From Aquimarina sp. MAR_2010_214 (lineage in GTDB: Bacteria > Bacteroidota > Bacteroidia > Flavobacteriales > Flavobacteriaceae): a stretch of DNA of 64,000 bases. The stretch is from positions 4,696,501 to 4,760,500 of the forward strand of contig NZ_PJMS01000001.1 of NCBI RefSeq assembly GCF_002846555.1, read 5' to 3'. This document shows, in pieces, positions 33,141-42,593 of this stretch (its first letter is position 1; every line of letters starts with the position of its first letter). Position numbers and translations under genes: made by a program. Below the pieces are notes generated by a model. The model was not told the origin of the DNA and made no database searches. It saw nothing but the letters and a program-made list of their open reading frames with translations.

Positions 33141-34997
33141 TTATTTTAAAATCATAACTTCTATTGCAGAATCATGATACACTTTATGTGTTTGCTTGGT
33201 AAAATCAGAAGCAGTTGCCTTAAAGATATTAGGAACGTAGGTCTGCGGATTTAAATCGATTAAAGGAAACCAAGTGCTTTGAACCTGAATCTGTATCTTA
33301 TGTCCTTTTTTAAATGTATGGTGTATATCCTGTAGCTTAATATTTACATCTGTTTTCTGATTAGCAATAAAAGGTTCTGGTTTACTAAAATCATTTCGAA
33401 AACGTCCTCTCATCACTTCACTACGAACCATCATATGGTAATTAGCCATTTTTAAATATTTCTGTGTTTCCTCTGTATCTTTAGCATCATTAGGATACAC
33501 ATCTATCAATTTTACCGCCCAGTCTGCATCTGTACCCGTTGTAGCCACCTTTAGCTTTGCTAATACTTCTCCTGATATTGTCATATCCTCGGTAAGCACA
33601 GGAGTTTCATAAACTAAAACATCAGGACGATGTGCTGCAAATCGCTGATCGTCTGTCATATATTTTCTTGGTGTAAACACCATTTTAACATCTTCAGAAT
33701 ATGGAACTGGTTTTTTGGGATCACTTATAAATTCTGAAGATCCTGTACCACTTTTATCAGACAATTCATCATTAGCAGAAAGATAGAATGTCTTTTTCTC
33801 TATAGCTTTCGGAGGCCAACTTTCATAAGAATTCCACTCCTTTTTTCCGGTATCAAAAATTTGAATTTCTGGTAATCCGGTTTTTCCATCTGCATCTCCT
33901 TTTAGAAAGTGATTAAAAAAAGTAGTCTCTACATTTTTTTGAAAATTCAAAGAAATATCATCTCCAAAATACACATTACCAATAGCTTGTCGTTTTTTGG
34001 TTCTTGCCCAATCCCCATGACTCCATGGTCCAAAAACCATGATATTATAATTATCACTTTTCTTTTCGATATTTTCATAAGTCTCAAAAGGCCCATATAA
34101 ATCTTCGGCATCAAATAAACCTCCTACAGTCATTACTGCAGGTTTGATTTTTTGAGTTTTTAAATGCTGAATTATTCCTCTTTTTTGCCAGAATTCATCA
34201 TAATTTGGGTGTTCCTTTAATTGTGTCCAAAACACATTATCTTCTTTATAATACTGATCTAAAGTGCTTAACGGTCCAGCATCCAGAAAGAATTGATATT
34301 GATCTTCACTTGGTAATTTTGCAAATTCATACCAAGCCTCAGAGGTAGGCTTCGTTTTTTCATGTCCAAATAGAGGAGTAACTCTCCAATAACTTAATAA
34401 ATACGCTCCATTATGGTGAAAATCATCAAAAAAGAAATCACCAATGCATGCTTGTGGCGATACTGCTTTTAGAGCTGGGTGTGCATCTAGCAAGGAATAC
34501 GTTGCATAAAAACCAGGATATGAGATTCCCCATATTCCTACTTTTTTATTGGTATTGGATACATTCTTTACTAACCAATCTATCGTATCATAAGTATCAC
34601 TGGCTTCATCAAATTGTTTCCCTTTTTTACCAGGAATATAGGCTCTCATATTGTCATATACTCCCTCACTCATCCAGCGTCCACGTACATCCTGATAGAC
34701 AACAATATTACCTTCTTTCATCAAAAATTCATTTGGACCTATTTTAGATCTAAATTGATCTTTACCATATGGTCTCGAACTATACGGAGTTCGATGCATT
34801 AAAATTGGGTATTTTTTTGAGGTATCTTTTGGAGTATAAATTGTTGTATGAAGTTTAACTCCATCTCTCATCATTATATCAACTTCTTGCTTTGTGTAGT
34901 GTTCTTTTACATCATAGGAATCGACTTCCTGAGAGAACATAATACTTGCGAAAAGAAGCATTATGCTCCTTAAAAGAATAAATCTGACTGACTGCAT
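33141..34997 (-). CDS. CocE/NonD family hydrolase (S15 X-Pro dipeptidyl-peptidase-like)
   Basis: 618 residues with a signal peptide (cut after about residue 22, MFSQ). The alpha/beta-hydrolase core begins YDVKEHYTKQEVDIMMRDGV, with PILMHRTPYSSRPYG and the oxyanion VYQDVRGRWMSEG. The nucleophile Ser lies in GIWGISYPGFY at about 158, the Asp is probably in GGLFDAEDLYG, and the His in FGPWSHGDWA. A C-terminal jelly-roll domain (about 400-618) follows. Members cleave X-Pro peptides or glutaryl/ester substrates; with DUF885 next to it, peptide degradation is likely. Confidence 0.92.
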   Translation of the reverse strand: MQSVRFILLRSIMLLFASIMFSQEVDSYDVKEHYTKQEVDIMMRDGVKLHTTIYTPKDTSKKYPILMHRTPYSSRPYGKDQFRSKIGPNEFLMKEGNIVVYQDVRGRWMSEGVYDNMRAYIPGKKGKQFDEASDTYDTIDWLVKNVSNTNKKVGIWGISYPGFYATYSLLDAHPALKAVSPQACIGDFFFDDFHHNGAYLLSYWRVTPLFGHEKTKPTSEAWYEFAKLPSEDQYQFFLDAGPLSTLDQYYKEDNVFWTQLKEHPNYDEFWQKRGIIQHLKTQKIKPAVMTVGGLFDAEDLYGPFETYENIEKKSDNYNIMVFGPWSHGDWARTKKRQAIGNVYFGDDISLNFQKNVETTFFNHFLKGDADGKTGLPEIQIFDTGKKEWNSYESWPPKAIEKKTFYLSANDELSDKSGTGSSEFISDPKKPVPYSEDVKMVFTPRKYMTDDQRFAAHRPDVLVYETPVLTEDMTISGEVLAKLKVATTGTDADWAVKLIDVYPNDAKDTEETQKYLKMANYHMMVRSEVMRGRFRNDFSKPEPFIANQKTDVNIKLQDIHHTFKKGHKIQIQVQSTWFPLIDLNPQTYVPNIFKATASDFTKQTHKVYHDSAIEVMILK

Positions 34998-35123
34998 TGG
35001 TTTAAATTTAGTTTATTGCTGAAGATAAAAAAATGGTACTGCGAGCCAGATGGTTTTAAGGAGATTTTAACAACTTACAAGAAATAATACGTTTGTAACA
35101 TGCTCCACCCCATATAACCTCCC

Positions 35124-35247
35124 TATAAACCTGAGTTAGACGTAAGAAAATCATGTCAATTCGATCTGATACTTCGACATAGCTCAGTACAAGCTGGAAG
35201 ATTGTCGCTTTTTATAACATTTTAGCTTAGGTCGAACTCAGGTTATA
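35124..35247. mobile_element. MITE-like element (124 bp), same family as 28201-28511
   Basis: The left end TATAAACCTGAGTTAGACGT and right end GGTCGAACTCAGGTTATA are inverted with two or three mismatches. The inner edge continues AAGAAAATCATGTCAATTCG, matching the left end of the 28201 element (GACATAAGAAAAC). A TTCGACATAGCTCAG repeat core lies in the middle. Confidence 0.75.
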
Positions 35248-35257
35248 AAGAAGTATG

Positions 35258-35659
35258 TTATTTTTTTATACATGGCTTTCCTGTAACTTTTTCGAATGCT
35301 ATAACTTTTGCTAAACTGTAATCTCCAAAAAGCATTTTTTTAAGTTCGAATTTTGCTTTTATGTAGTAGTTTTTATCAGACATTTTAAATGGACTTTCGG
35401 GCCATAATTTATCAAAATCTACTTTACTTACGTATACCCATTTAATAGTATCATATGGTTCTGCAAGCCATATTCTTTTATTCCTATTTATAGATTCAAA
35501 ACTATATCTTAAATAATCTTTCTGTTCTATATCAATCATTTTATATTTTATAGAAGAGTCAATTATTATCACTGAATTCAAAGTCAAAAACCGATATCTA
35601 AATAATAGAACTAAAAAAACAAGAAAGATTACTCCACAGATACTTATAAAAACATTCAT
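35258..35659 (-). CDS. Small membrane-anchored hypothetical protein
   Basis: 133 residues. One N-terminal transmembrane helix (about 5-23, ISICGVIFLVFLVLLF) is followed by a soluble domain of about 110 residues (YDTIKWVYVSKVDFDKLWPE, AKFELKKMLFGDYSLAKVIA). No known domain. It lies 39 bp after the dsbD stop on the same strand and may be cotranscribed with it. Confidence 0.65.
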   Translation of the reverse strand: MNVFISICGVIFLVFLVLLFRYRFLTLNSVIIIDSSIKYKMIDIEQKDYLRYSFESINRNKRIWLAEPYDTIKWVYVSKVDFDKLWPESPFKMSDKNYYIKAKFELKKMLFGDYSLAKVIAFEKVTGKPCIKK

Positions 35660-35698
35660 TATTCACCGGCGGTTTTAGTAATTTTTAATGTAAGAAAT

Positions 35699-37678
35699 TT
35701 ACTTAGTAAAATTCTTCAGGCCTAACTGTAACCACTTAAGGTATTCACTTGTATCTGGAGTATAAGCTGCGGTCTTATTAAGTAAATTCATATCTGCATC
35801 TAATAATGCATAATAAGGTTGTGAGTTATTTTTAAAGTTTAAGGTCTGAAATGTCGCCCACTTATCGCCTATTGTTCTTATCTCTTTAATTCTTCCATCA
35901 GGTTTTAAAAACTTAAATTGGTCGTTTTCTGATAGTTTTTCACGATCATCAACATATAGAGAAATTAAAACATATTTGTTCTTAAGGAGATCAATAATTT
36001 CTGGATGGCTCCATACCTGTTCTTCCATTTTACGACAATTCACACAAGCCCAACCTGTAAAATCAAGCATAATTGGTTTGTTTTGTGCTTTGGCTGCTTT
36101 TACTCCCTCTTCAAAATCAGTATATGCATTAAGTCCTAAGGGTCCATGGGCTTCTTTTTCATAAATACTATAAAATAATGGTGGAGGGAAACCACTTAAC
36201 AATTTTAGATTCGCATAGACTGTATTGGTAAGTCCCGGAATCAAATAGATGACAAAAGCCAATGTAATAATCCCTATAGTTTTTCTTCCTTTACTTAGTT
36301 TTTGTATTGGACTATCATGAGGAAAGCGTATTTTACCAAAAAGATATAAAGTTAGCCCCAGGCCAATAATAATCCAAATACCAATAAACACTTCTCGTTT
36401 TAAAATCCCCCAGTGTTCTACAAGATCTGCATTTGATAAAAATTTAAATGCCAATGCAAGTTCGATAAAGCCCAAGACTACTTTTACGGCATTTAACCAT
36501 CCTCCACTTTTTGGTAAAGAGTTTAGCCAATTAGGAAATAGTGCAAATAATGCAAATGGCAGTGCCAAGGCTAATCCAAAACCTCCCATACCAAAACTTA
36601 GCTGCATTGCTCCTCCATCACTACTAAGAGATCCCCCTAACAATGATCCTAAAATTGGTCCTGTACACGAGAATGATACCAAAGCTAATGTTAATGCCAT
36701 AAAAAATATACCTATCACCCCTCCAATACTTGTAGCTTTACTATCTAGTTTAGTACTCCATGAAGCAGGCAAGGTAATTTCAAAATACCCAAAAAAGGAT
36801 ATCGCAAATACAATAAAAATGACAAAGAAGACAATATTAAGAGTCACATTTGTCGAAATATTATTCAATATCTCTGGATCTAACGAATCTAACAAATGAA
36901 AAGGAAGGCTTAATAAAATATAAATAATGAATATAAAAAAACCATATAAAATAGCATTGAACAATCCCTTTTTACGATCCTTGGATCCTTTGGTAAAAAA
37001 GGAAACTGTAAGAGGTATCATAGGAAATACGCAAGGAGTCAATAAGGCTATTAATCCTCCTAAAAAACCTAAAAGGAAAATATTAAAATAGCTTTTCTCT
37101 TTTACTTCTTCTGAAGGAAAAACATCTTTCCCTTTTACATCAATATGCAATGCTTCAGATTTCTTTTGATCACCTGCTGTAATACTAGTCAGATCTCCCT
37201 TATTTTCGATTGCTTCTCCAGAAAGCTTGATATCAAATTCAACAGTCTCTGGGGCTAAACATTTCTCATCATCACAAACCGAAAAGAATACTTCTGCTTT
37301 AACCTGCTCTAGAGTCTTATCTATACGCTTGATTTTTTGAGAAAAAGTTACTTTATCTTCAAAATACTTCACATCCATCTCGAAGATATTATCATACTTC
37401 TCAATGCCTTTAGGTTCTATCGTTTCGCCAATAAGAGCATATGTTTCCGGAGTATTATTATATGTAAACTCAGTTGGTGTTGGAGCTATCTCATCACTAT
37501 CTGCTTCATGCTGAGAGTACAAATGCCATCCTTTATCAAGTGTAGCCTCAAAATATAAGATATAAGTGTCATCTGTTTCTTTCTCTATATTCGCTTTCCA
37601 CTTAACAGGATCCAATGTTTGTGAAAAAAGCGTTGTTGAAAATAGTATAGAGGTTAATAGTAATAGGAAATATCTCAT
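35699..37678 (-). CDS. dsbD: Thiol:disulfide interchange protein DsbD-like
   Basis: 659 residues. A signal peptide leads to an N-terminal DsbD-alpha domain (about 25-165, with VFFSVCDDEKCLAPETVEFD), then eight or so transmembrane segments (about 195-485) including the conserved LTPCVFPMIPLTVSFF and FSCTGPILGSLLGG Cys sites. A C-terminal thioredoxin domain (about 520-655) has active site WACVNCRKMEE. It carries reducing power from the cytoplasm to periplasmic thiol proteins. It starts on the last base of tilS, so the two are translationally coupled. Confidence 0.93.
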   Translation of the reverse strand: MRYFLLLLTSILFSTTLFSQTLDPVKWKANIEKETDDTYILYFEATLDKGWHLYSQHEADSDEIAPTPTEFTYNNTPETYALIGETIEPKGIEKYDNIFEMDVKYFEDKVTFSQKIKRIDKTLEQVKAEVFFSVCDDEKCLAPETVEFDIKLSGEAIENKGDLTSITAGDQKKSEALHIDVKGKDVFPSEEVKEKSYFNIFLLGFLGGLIALLTPCVFPMIPLTVSFFTKGSKDRKKGLFNAILYGFFIFIIYILLSLPFHLLDSLDPEILNNISTNVTLNIVFFVIFIVFAISFFGYFEITLPASWSTKLDSKATSIGGVIGIFFMALTLALVSFSCTGPILGSLLGGSLSSDGGAMQLSFGMGGFGLALALPFALFALFPNWLNSLPKSGGWLNAVKVVLGFIELALAFKFLSNADLVEHWGILKREVFIGIWIIIGLGLTLYLFGKIRFPHDSPIQKLSKGRKTIGIITLAFVIYLIPGLTNTVYANLKLLSGFPPPLFYSIYEKEAHGPLGLNAYTDFEEGVKAAKAQNKPIMLDFTGWACVNCRKMEEQVWSHPEIIDLLKNKYVLISLYVDDREKLSENDQFKFLKPDGRIKEIRTIGDKWATFQTLNFKNNSQPYYALLDADMNLLNKTAAYTPDTSEYLKWLQLGLKNFTK

Positions 37679-38991
37679 TAGGTTATTGTAATTTTAAGTA
37701 TTTGCTTTGTTTGGGGTATTATCTTAAATCTATTATCTGCTCTATAGTTTATAATCCAGATGATTTCTTCTCCAGAACATAATAACCAGATTCTTTCTTT
37801 AGCAAGTAACGATAGTTTTTCATCTTTAAAATATTTGCTCAATTTCTTTTTCCCTTTCATTCCTAAAGGGTAAAAATAGTCGCCTTCTTTCCATTTTCTT
37901 ACAGTTAATGGATACTTTAACTTTTCTTTATCAACATAAATGGTCTTAAGGTCTATATCTGATATTTCTGATGTTATTTTAAATTTAAGTGTTCCTGAAG
38001 GAATCATCAACATGCTTTCTTCTTCAGGTATATTATAATTGCGGTCCGTAATTTTTTCTGATATCGGACTCAATAATAAATATTCTCTATCTTTTACCAA
38101 ACGATGAGTTCCTGAAAAAATTTGTTTTCCGGACTGGCTAATAATCATATTTTCAATATCACTCCATGCTTTAAAACCATATTCTTTTAATAAAAAATAC
38201 AAGCAAGCTCTAGGGTTTCCATAATCAATTAATTTATTAATCGGTATTTTGATCGTATCATTTTCTGAAACCTCAAACAATTCTTTTTTGAGTTGGGTTA
38301 CCTGGCCTTTAATGAATTCACTACTTTGCTTTAGGTACTCTAAAGTGGTATTAAAATTCTGTAAAAACTTTGGGTTAACCGCTTTTAGTTCTGGAATTAC
38401 ATCAAGGCGAAGTTTATTTCGCAGGTATTTCGTACTGCTATTACTGCTATCTTCTCTCCATTGCCAATCATTCTTTTTTGCATATGCTAAAATTTGCTCT
38501 CTTGAAAAAGGTAATAATGGTCGTACAAAAATCTCATTCACCTCTGGTATTCCTGTTAGTCCTTCTATCCCGGTACCTCTGGACAAATTAATTAAAAAAG
38601 TCTCTAGATTATCATCTGCATGATGCGCAGTAAGGATATAATCAAACTGATGCTCATGGGCTAGTTCTTTAAACCAATCGTATCGTAGCTCTCTGGCTGC
38701 CATCTGGATTGACAAACTATGCTCTTCTGCGTAATTTTCTGTATCAAATTGTGTTATAAAAACCGGGCATTGAAGTTCATGAGACAATTGAGAAACAAAA
38801 CTTGCATCATCATCACTTTCTTCTCCTCTTAAATTAAAATTACAATGCGCTATACTATATTTCACATGCATAGCATGACAAAGTCTTACAAGTATAACAC
38901 TATCTAATCCACCACTACATGCGATTAATAATTTACTTCCCGAAAGAAATGGAAAGTTTATCGTAATATGATCTTTGAACTTTTGTAACAA
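37678..38991 (-). CDS. tilS: tRNA(Ile)-lysidine synthase TilS
   Basis: 437 residues. The PP-loop ATP-binding motif is ACSGGLDSVILVRL at about 24-37. Further TilS blocks are HCNFNLRGEESDDDA, AARELRYDWF, LTAHHADDNLETFL, and RPLLPFSREQI followed by WREDSSNSSTKYLRNKLR. The C-terminal TilS domain includes RKWKEGDYFYPLGMKGKKKL. It modifies the CAU anticodon of tRNA-Ile with lysine so that it reads AUA, an essential step. The promoter is at 39022-39051. Confidence 0.96.
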   Translation of the reverse strand: MLQKFKDHITINFPFLSGSKLLIACSGGLDSVILVRLCHAMHVKYSIAHCNFNLRGEESDDDASFVSQLSHELQCPVFITQFDTENYAEEHSLSIQMAARELRYDWFKELAHEHQFDYILTAHHADDNLETFLINLSRGTGIEGLTGIPEVNEIFVRPLLPFSREQILAYAKKNDWQWREDSSNSSTKYLRNKLRLDVIPELKAVNPKFLQNFNTTLEYLKQSSEFIKGQVTQLKKELFEVSENDTIKIPINKLIDYGNPRACLYFLLKEYGFKAWSDIENMIISQSGKQIFSGTHRLVKDREYLLLSPISEKITDRNYNIPEEESMLMIPSGTLKFKITSEISDIDLKTIYVDKEKLKYPLTVRKWKEGDYFYPLGMKGKKKLSKYFKDEKLSLLAKERIWLLCSGEEIIWIINYRADNRFKIIPQTKQILKITIT

Positions 38992-39021
38992 CAGAGTCTA
39001 TATTGAAGTTTTTCGATTTTT

Positions 39022-39051
39022 CAAATATACGATTTTGAATTGCGATAACAA
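39022..39051 (-). promoter_or_regulatory. Consensus Bacteroidota promoter of tilS-dsbD
   Basis: On the minus strand TTG (39051-39049), exactly 19 bases, then TATATTTG (39029-39022). This is a full match to TTG-N19-TAnnTTTG, the best in the window. Transcription should start near 39015, about 25 bases before the tilS ATG. Confidence 0.8.
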
Positions 39052-39153
39052 TCCTCTTCACAATTACATTTTATATATTGATTATCAGGTTTTTAATGCT
39101 TTTTTTAATTTGTTTTTATTATTTTCAGAAAGCAACTCCTAAATTACTGATAA

Positions 39154-39412
39154 ATGAATAGGGTGTATGAATTATACATTCGTGAAGGTTCGTATCAAAA
39201 AAAATATTAATACCAGTTATTTTCTAAAAGAAGAACTCGAAAAACTTGAAGAAAAGTATATTGTTGAGAGAGATAATGAACTTATTATGCAAGAAGAGTT
39301 AGATGATATTTGTTATCATCAAAATTCTGAAGAAAAGCAGAATTTCATATACAATGATATGGATTCTGATATTCTTAAAGTCATGGATGTTGAGCCCTCA
39401 TCAGAATATTGA
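39154..39412 (+). pseudogene. Frameshifted, internally deleted copy of the 40450 gene
   Basis: The sequence from about 39050 parallels that from 40350. After ATGAATAGG the copy jumps to text matching 40731 onward: about 270 bases are missing, the join falling in a repeated ATGAATTA. An extra A in the following A-run (eight instead of seven) shifts the frame, so the original ATG at 39154 runs into TAA. The frame from the ATG at 39167 rejoins the correct frame (NTSYFLKEELEKLEEKY, ELDDICYHQNSEEKQNFIYN) and ends at 39412, before the C-terminal HTH region. It is a decaying partial duplicate. Confidence 0.85.
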
Positions 39413-39578
39413 AACATTTTAAACCAGATCAAAGTAATTATATCTAGTAAATAATCGATTATAGAAAAAAGTAAATTTCTCCGAGGCAAGCCCACGAAGC
39501 ATTTTATAAGAACATCTTTTCAAACTTTAAACATTTACTAACGAGGCAAGTCTCGGGGTATTAAACCCTCCTAGAATA

Positions 39579-39616
39579 AAAATGCTCTATGAAGTTTAAA
39601 ATTTCATAGAGCATTT
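39579..39616. terminator. Bidirectional terminator hairpin
   Basis: Stem AAATGCTCTATGAA / TTCATAGAGCATTT with an 8-9 base AT loop and flanking A and T runs. It serves the minus-strand gene at 39669-40142 and blocks reading from the pseudogene. The text upstream (39480-39560) holds two partial copies of CGAGGCAAG. Confidence 0.75.
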
Positions 39617-39668
39617 CAGTGAAGCATAAATTAAAGCTCCTTGTTCATCAAAATTAAAAGTTTAACCC

Positions 39669-40142
39669 TTACCAGGTCCATGGTTCATCTGGTTCTGGAG
39701 CATACACAAAAGCTTGAGTTCTTTGTACCTCTGCACAAACAGGGTTGAGAGAAGATGGCATTGATACTATTACGGTAACATTATAAATCCCAATATCTGG
39801 CAATTGAATATATTCCCCTGTTTCATGATATGTTATACCAATTTCAGTTTCTGCTTTCCATTTGTATGTATAAGAATCATTATAATTATAAGTATGTACT
39901 CTACCACTGCTTATAAGCATTTCTGTATGATCATTAGTAGGGCATAAAACTGACGATAGTGCCTTGATAATAGTTTCATCAGTAGATTTTTTTAATAGAC
40001 GGCCATCTTTTGAAAAATTATCACTTGAATGTGTATTTTTCGATTCTGATTTGATGGTGTTTAAAGTTCCATCATCTGCTTCACAACTATTAATAAAAAT
40101 AGCAAGCATAACAAGAGTAATTTTAAAAATTGTTTTTTTCAT
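39669..40142 (-). CDS. Small lipoprotein, PKD-like
   Basis: 157 residues. Lipobox FINSC gives the lipidated Cys at residue 20, followed by EADDG. A Ser/Lys-rich linker (about 25-60) precedes a beta-rich part resembling a PKD/Ig fold (NYNDSYTYKWKAETEIG, IQLPDIGIYNVTVIVSMPSS), ending in PEPDEPWTW. Function unknown. It lies between the two copies of the duplicated locus, on the opposite strand. Confidence 0.65.
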   Translation of the reverse strand: MKKTIFKITLVMLAIFINSCEADDGTLNTIKSESKNTHSSDNFSKDGRLLKKSTDETIIKALSSVLCPTNDHTEMLISSGRVHTYNYNDSYTYKWKAETEIGITYHETGEYIQLPDIGIYNVTVIVSMPSSLNPVCAEVQRTQAFVYAPEPDEPWTW

Positions 40143-40190
40143 GATTTATATTGTTAGTTAATAATAACACTAAAATAGTAATTCAATGAT

Positions 40191-40424
40191 TTGCCTACTA
40201 CCCCATATTCAGTGATATATTTTTTTTATAATAATTTACATCTATCAATAGATAAAAAAGATGATATTTCTGTATATCTAAACAAATGGCAAAAAGATGC
40301 TACTGCTAGCTATACTAATGATTGTAGTACTCAAATTGCAATATCAACCTTTTACAAAATTATATTTTACATATTGATTATCAGCTTTTTAACACTTTTT
40401 TTGATTTGTTTTTATTATTTTTAG
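40191..40424 (+). CDS. Possible small tail-anchored membrane protein (TTG start)
   Basis: 77 codons from TTG at 40191: a polar N-terminal part (LSIDKKDDISVYLNKWQKD) and a C-terminal hydrophobic helix (IIFYILIISFLTLFLICFYY). The last 25 codons are also found, in frame, upstream of the pseudogene at about 39057-39135. This shows the duplicated block began inside this frame. No ATG start and no promoter were seen, so expression is doubtful. Otherwise the 40143-40449 gap holds nothing recognised. Confidence 0.3.
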   Translation: MPTTPYSVIYFFYNNLHLSIDKKDDISVYLNKWQKDATASYTNDCSTQIAISTFYKIIFYILIISFLTLFLICFYYF

Positions 40425-40449
40425 AAAGCAACCCTTAAAGTACTGATAA

Positions 40450-41151
40450 ATGAATAGGACACATGAATTACAAGAATTTTATGAGGCTGATGACCAAAGG
40501 GAATTTAGTAAGAAATTATTATCCATTGTACCACACTTACACCCCTATGTAAAACACAGATTATATATTGCAGAAAGCGTAGGTATTTTACCTCAGAACA
40601 TGTATTGTTCTAATGGGATTATAGATGATGCGATATTGAAACTTTATCATGATGATCTGGATGTCGAAATAGATACCTTATCCCTGGAACTTAAACTCTT
40701 CAAAATCGCTGATGAGCTTATTGATGAATTACATATTCGTGAAGGTTGGCATCAAAAAAACATTAGCACCAGTTATTTCCTAAAAGAAGAACTTGAAAAG
40801 CTTGAAGAGAATTATACCGTTGAAGGAGATAATGAACTTATCATGAAAGAAGAGTTAGATGATATTTGTTATCATCAAAATTCTGAAGAAAAGCAGAATT
40901 TCATATACAATGATATGGATTCTGATATTCTTAAGGTGATAGATTCTGAACCCTCATCAGAGCATAGAAAACAGAAATTATTAGGTAAATTCTATAGTTG
41001 GCTCCCCATAGAGACTTCTAAAATTATTGATCTTTTTGTTTTCGGGAGATTAAACTTTGATGAAATTGCTAAAATTAAAGATACAACCGCACAGGAAGTC
41101 AAAGAAATTATCATTGATGTACGAAAGAGTTTTAGGAGAAATCTTATTTAG
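40450..41151 (+). CDS. Sigma-factor-like protein with C-terminal region-4-type HTH
   Basis: 233 residues. The helical N-terminus (MNRTHELQEFYEADDQREFS, HLHPYVKHRLYIAESVGILP) is followed by a charged, acidic middle (EELEKLEENYTVEGDNELIM). The C-terminal part (about 180-233) resembles sigma-70 region 4: LPIETSKIIDLFVFGRLNFD followed by EIAKIKDTTAQEVKEIIIDV. It may bind DNA or RNA polymerase as a diverged sigma or anti-sigma-like factor. A decayed partial copy lies 1.3 kb upstream. Function not proven. Confidence 0.6.
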   Translation: MNRTHELQEFYEADDQREFSKKLLSIVPHLHPYVKHRLYIAESVGILPQNMYCSNGIIDDAILKLYHDDLDVEIDTLSLELKLFKIADELIDELHIREGWHQKNISTSYFLKEELEKLEENYTVEGDNELIMKEELDDICYHQNSEEKQNFIYNDMDSDILKVIDSEPSSEHRKQKLLGKFYSWLPIETSKIIDLFVFGRLNFDEIAKIKDTTAQEVKEIIIDVRKSFRRNLI

Positions 41152-41264
41152 CTAATGAGTCAATTAGAGGTGAGTTTGTGAGACACTATCTCGTAAAGTA
41201 TGTAACTAAAAAATATTGAGAGTTAGGCTTTTATTTAGAGTCTTATCTCTAACTAACTCAAAAA

Positions 41265-42593
41265 CTACACTCCCTCTAATACCTCTCTCATTGCTTTTGC
41301 CTTAAGCAAACATTCTTCATATTCTTTATCGGGGTCTGACTTGGCAGTTATAGCTCCCCCAACAGTATATGATATGTATTGTCGTTCTTCATTATACAGA
41401 ATACTTCTAATCACTACGTTAAAGTCAAAATCTCCATCTGGAGTAAAATACCCTACAGCTCCACTATATAACCCTCTTTTAGATTTTTCGAGATTTTCTA
41501 TAATCTGCATCGCAGAAATCTTGGGTGCCCCCGTCATACTTCCCATTGGGAAAGTAGTTTTGATAACATCAACAGGAGAAGTAGCATCATCAACTACAGA
41601 AGTCACCGTAGATATCATTTGATGCACCTGTTTAAATGAATATACCTTACACAACTCCTCAACAGTAACTGACCCTTTGGTTGCGGTTCTTGACAAATCA
41701 TTTCGTACCAGATCCACAATCATTACATTTTCTGATCGCTCTTTGGGATCACTATATAGATCTGATATTAATCTTTTATCCTCATCAATATCCTGAGATC
41801 TTTTGGCCGTTCCTTTTATGGGTTGGGAAATTATTTTTTTTCCTTCTTTTCGCAAATAGCGTTCTGGTGAAGCCGATAACAAATAATGATCATTCATTCG
41901 AAAAAACGTGGCAAAAGGAGGTTTTGAAATATCGTTTAAGTGATAATATGTCTGTAAAGGATGAATGCAACTATCTTTTGCATAAAACTCCTGACAGAAA
42001 TTAGCTTCATAAATATCTCCCCGATGAATATGGGTAAGCATTTCATTTACCTTTTTCTTATATTCATCTTTTGTGATACGCAGGCTTATTTTCACTTTAT
42101 CACAAGGTTGCTTTACAATGTCATTTTTGCGTATTGAGTGCTCTGAAATTGCCTTAAAATCTTCCTCCATTTCATCATCCACCATTCTCAAATATTGCAT
42201 TTCAAGCATATTCCCCTTGAGTAGAAAGAGTTTTTTAGGCTGAAAAAAGTACAAGTCCGGAAAGTGTAGTTCATCCTGATTTGCAGAAATTAAGTCTTCT
42301 ATATCATTTTTAAGATCATAAGAAAGGTATCCAAAAATCCAATCAGAACTTAATCCCTGATACTCTTTTAGTGTATCAAAACCATTATGATAATCAGTTT
42401 TTATTGTCGTAAAAGCATCTACTGCCAATACAGCATCGTAACTAGAATAGTTTTGGGTATATTGGTTAGAATCCAGCCAAATAGCCTCTTCAAATTGCTG
42501 CCCCCAGTGTAATAATTTGGTTTTAAATTCTGAAAGATCTTCTAAGATATATTGTCGAACACTTCGCACTTGCTCATTAAATTTGATGTGCAA
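41265..42593 (-). CDS. pabB: Aminodeoxychorismate synthase component I (chorismate-binding enzyme)
   Basis: 442 residues. The chorismate-binding domain covers about 180-440 with YEANFCQEFYAKD, FRMNDHYLLSASPERYLR, ISQPIKGTAKR, SENVMIVDLVRNDLSR, FPMGSMTGAPKISAMQIIE and GLYSGAVGYFTPDGDFDFN. The PIKGT motif and the lack of a feedback site favour PabB (4-amino-4-deoxychorismate for folate) over anthranilate synthase TrpE, though the split is not certain by eye. It overlaps the upstream FMN reductase gene by 17 bp. Confidence 0.85.
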   Translation of the reverse strand: MHIKFNEQVRSVRQYILEDLSEFKTKLLHWGQQFEEAIWLDSNQYTQNYSSYDAVLAVDAFTTIKTDYHNGFDTLKEYQGLSSDWIFGYLSYDLKNDIEDLISANQDELHFPDLYFFQPKKLFLLKGNMLEMQYLRMVDDEMEEDFKAISEHSIRKNDIVKQPCDKVKISLRITKDEYKKKVNEMLTHIHRGDIYEANFCQEFYAKDSCIHPLQTYYHLNDISKPPFATFFRMNDHYLLSASPERYLRKEGKKIISQPIKGTAKRSQDIDEDKRLISDLYSDPKERSENVMIVDLVRNDLSRTATKGSVTVEELCKVYSFKQVHQMISTVTSVVDDATSPVDVIKTTFPMGSMTGAPKISAMQIIENLEKSKRGLYSGAVGYFTPDGDFDFNVVIRSILYNEERQYISYTVGGAITAKSDPDKEYEECLLKAKAMREVLEGV

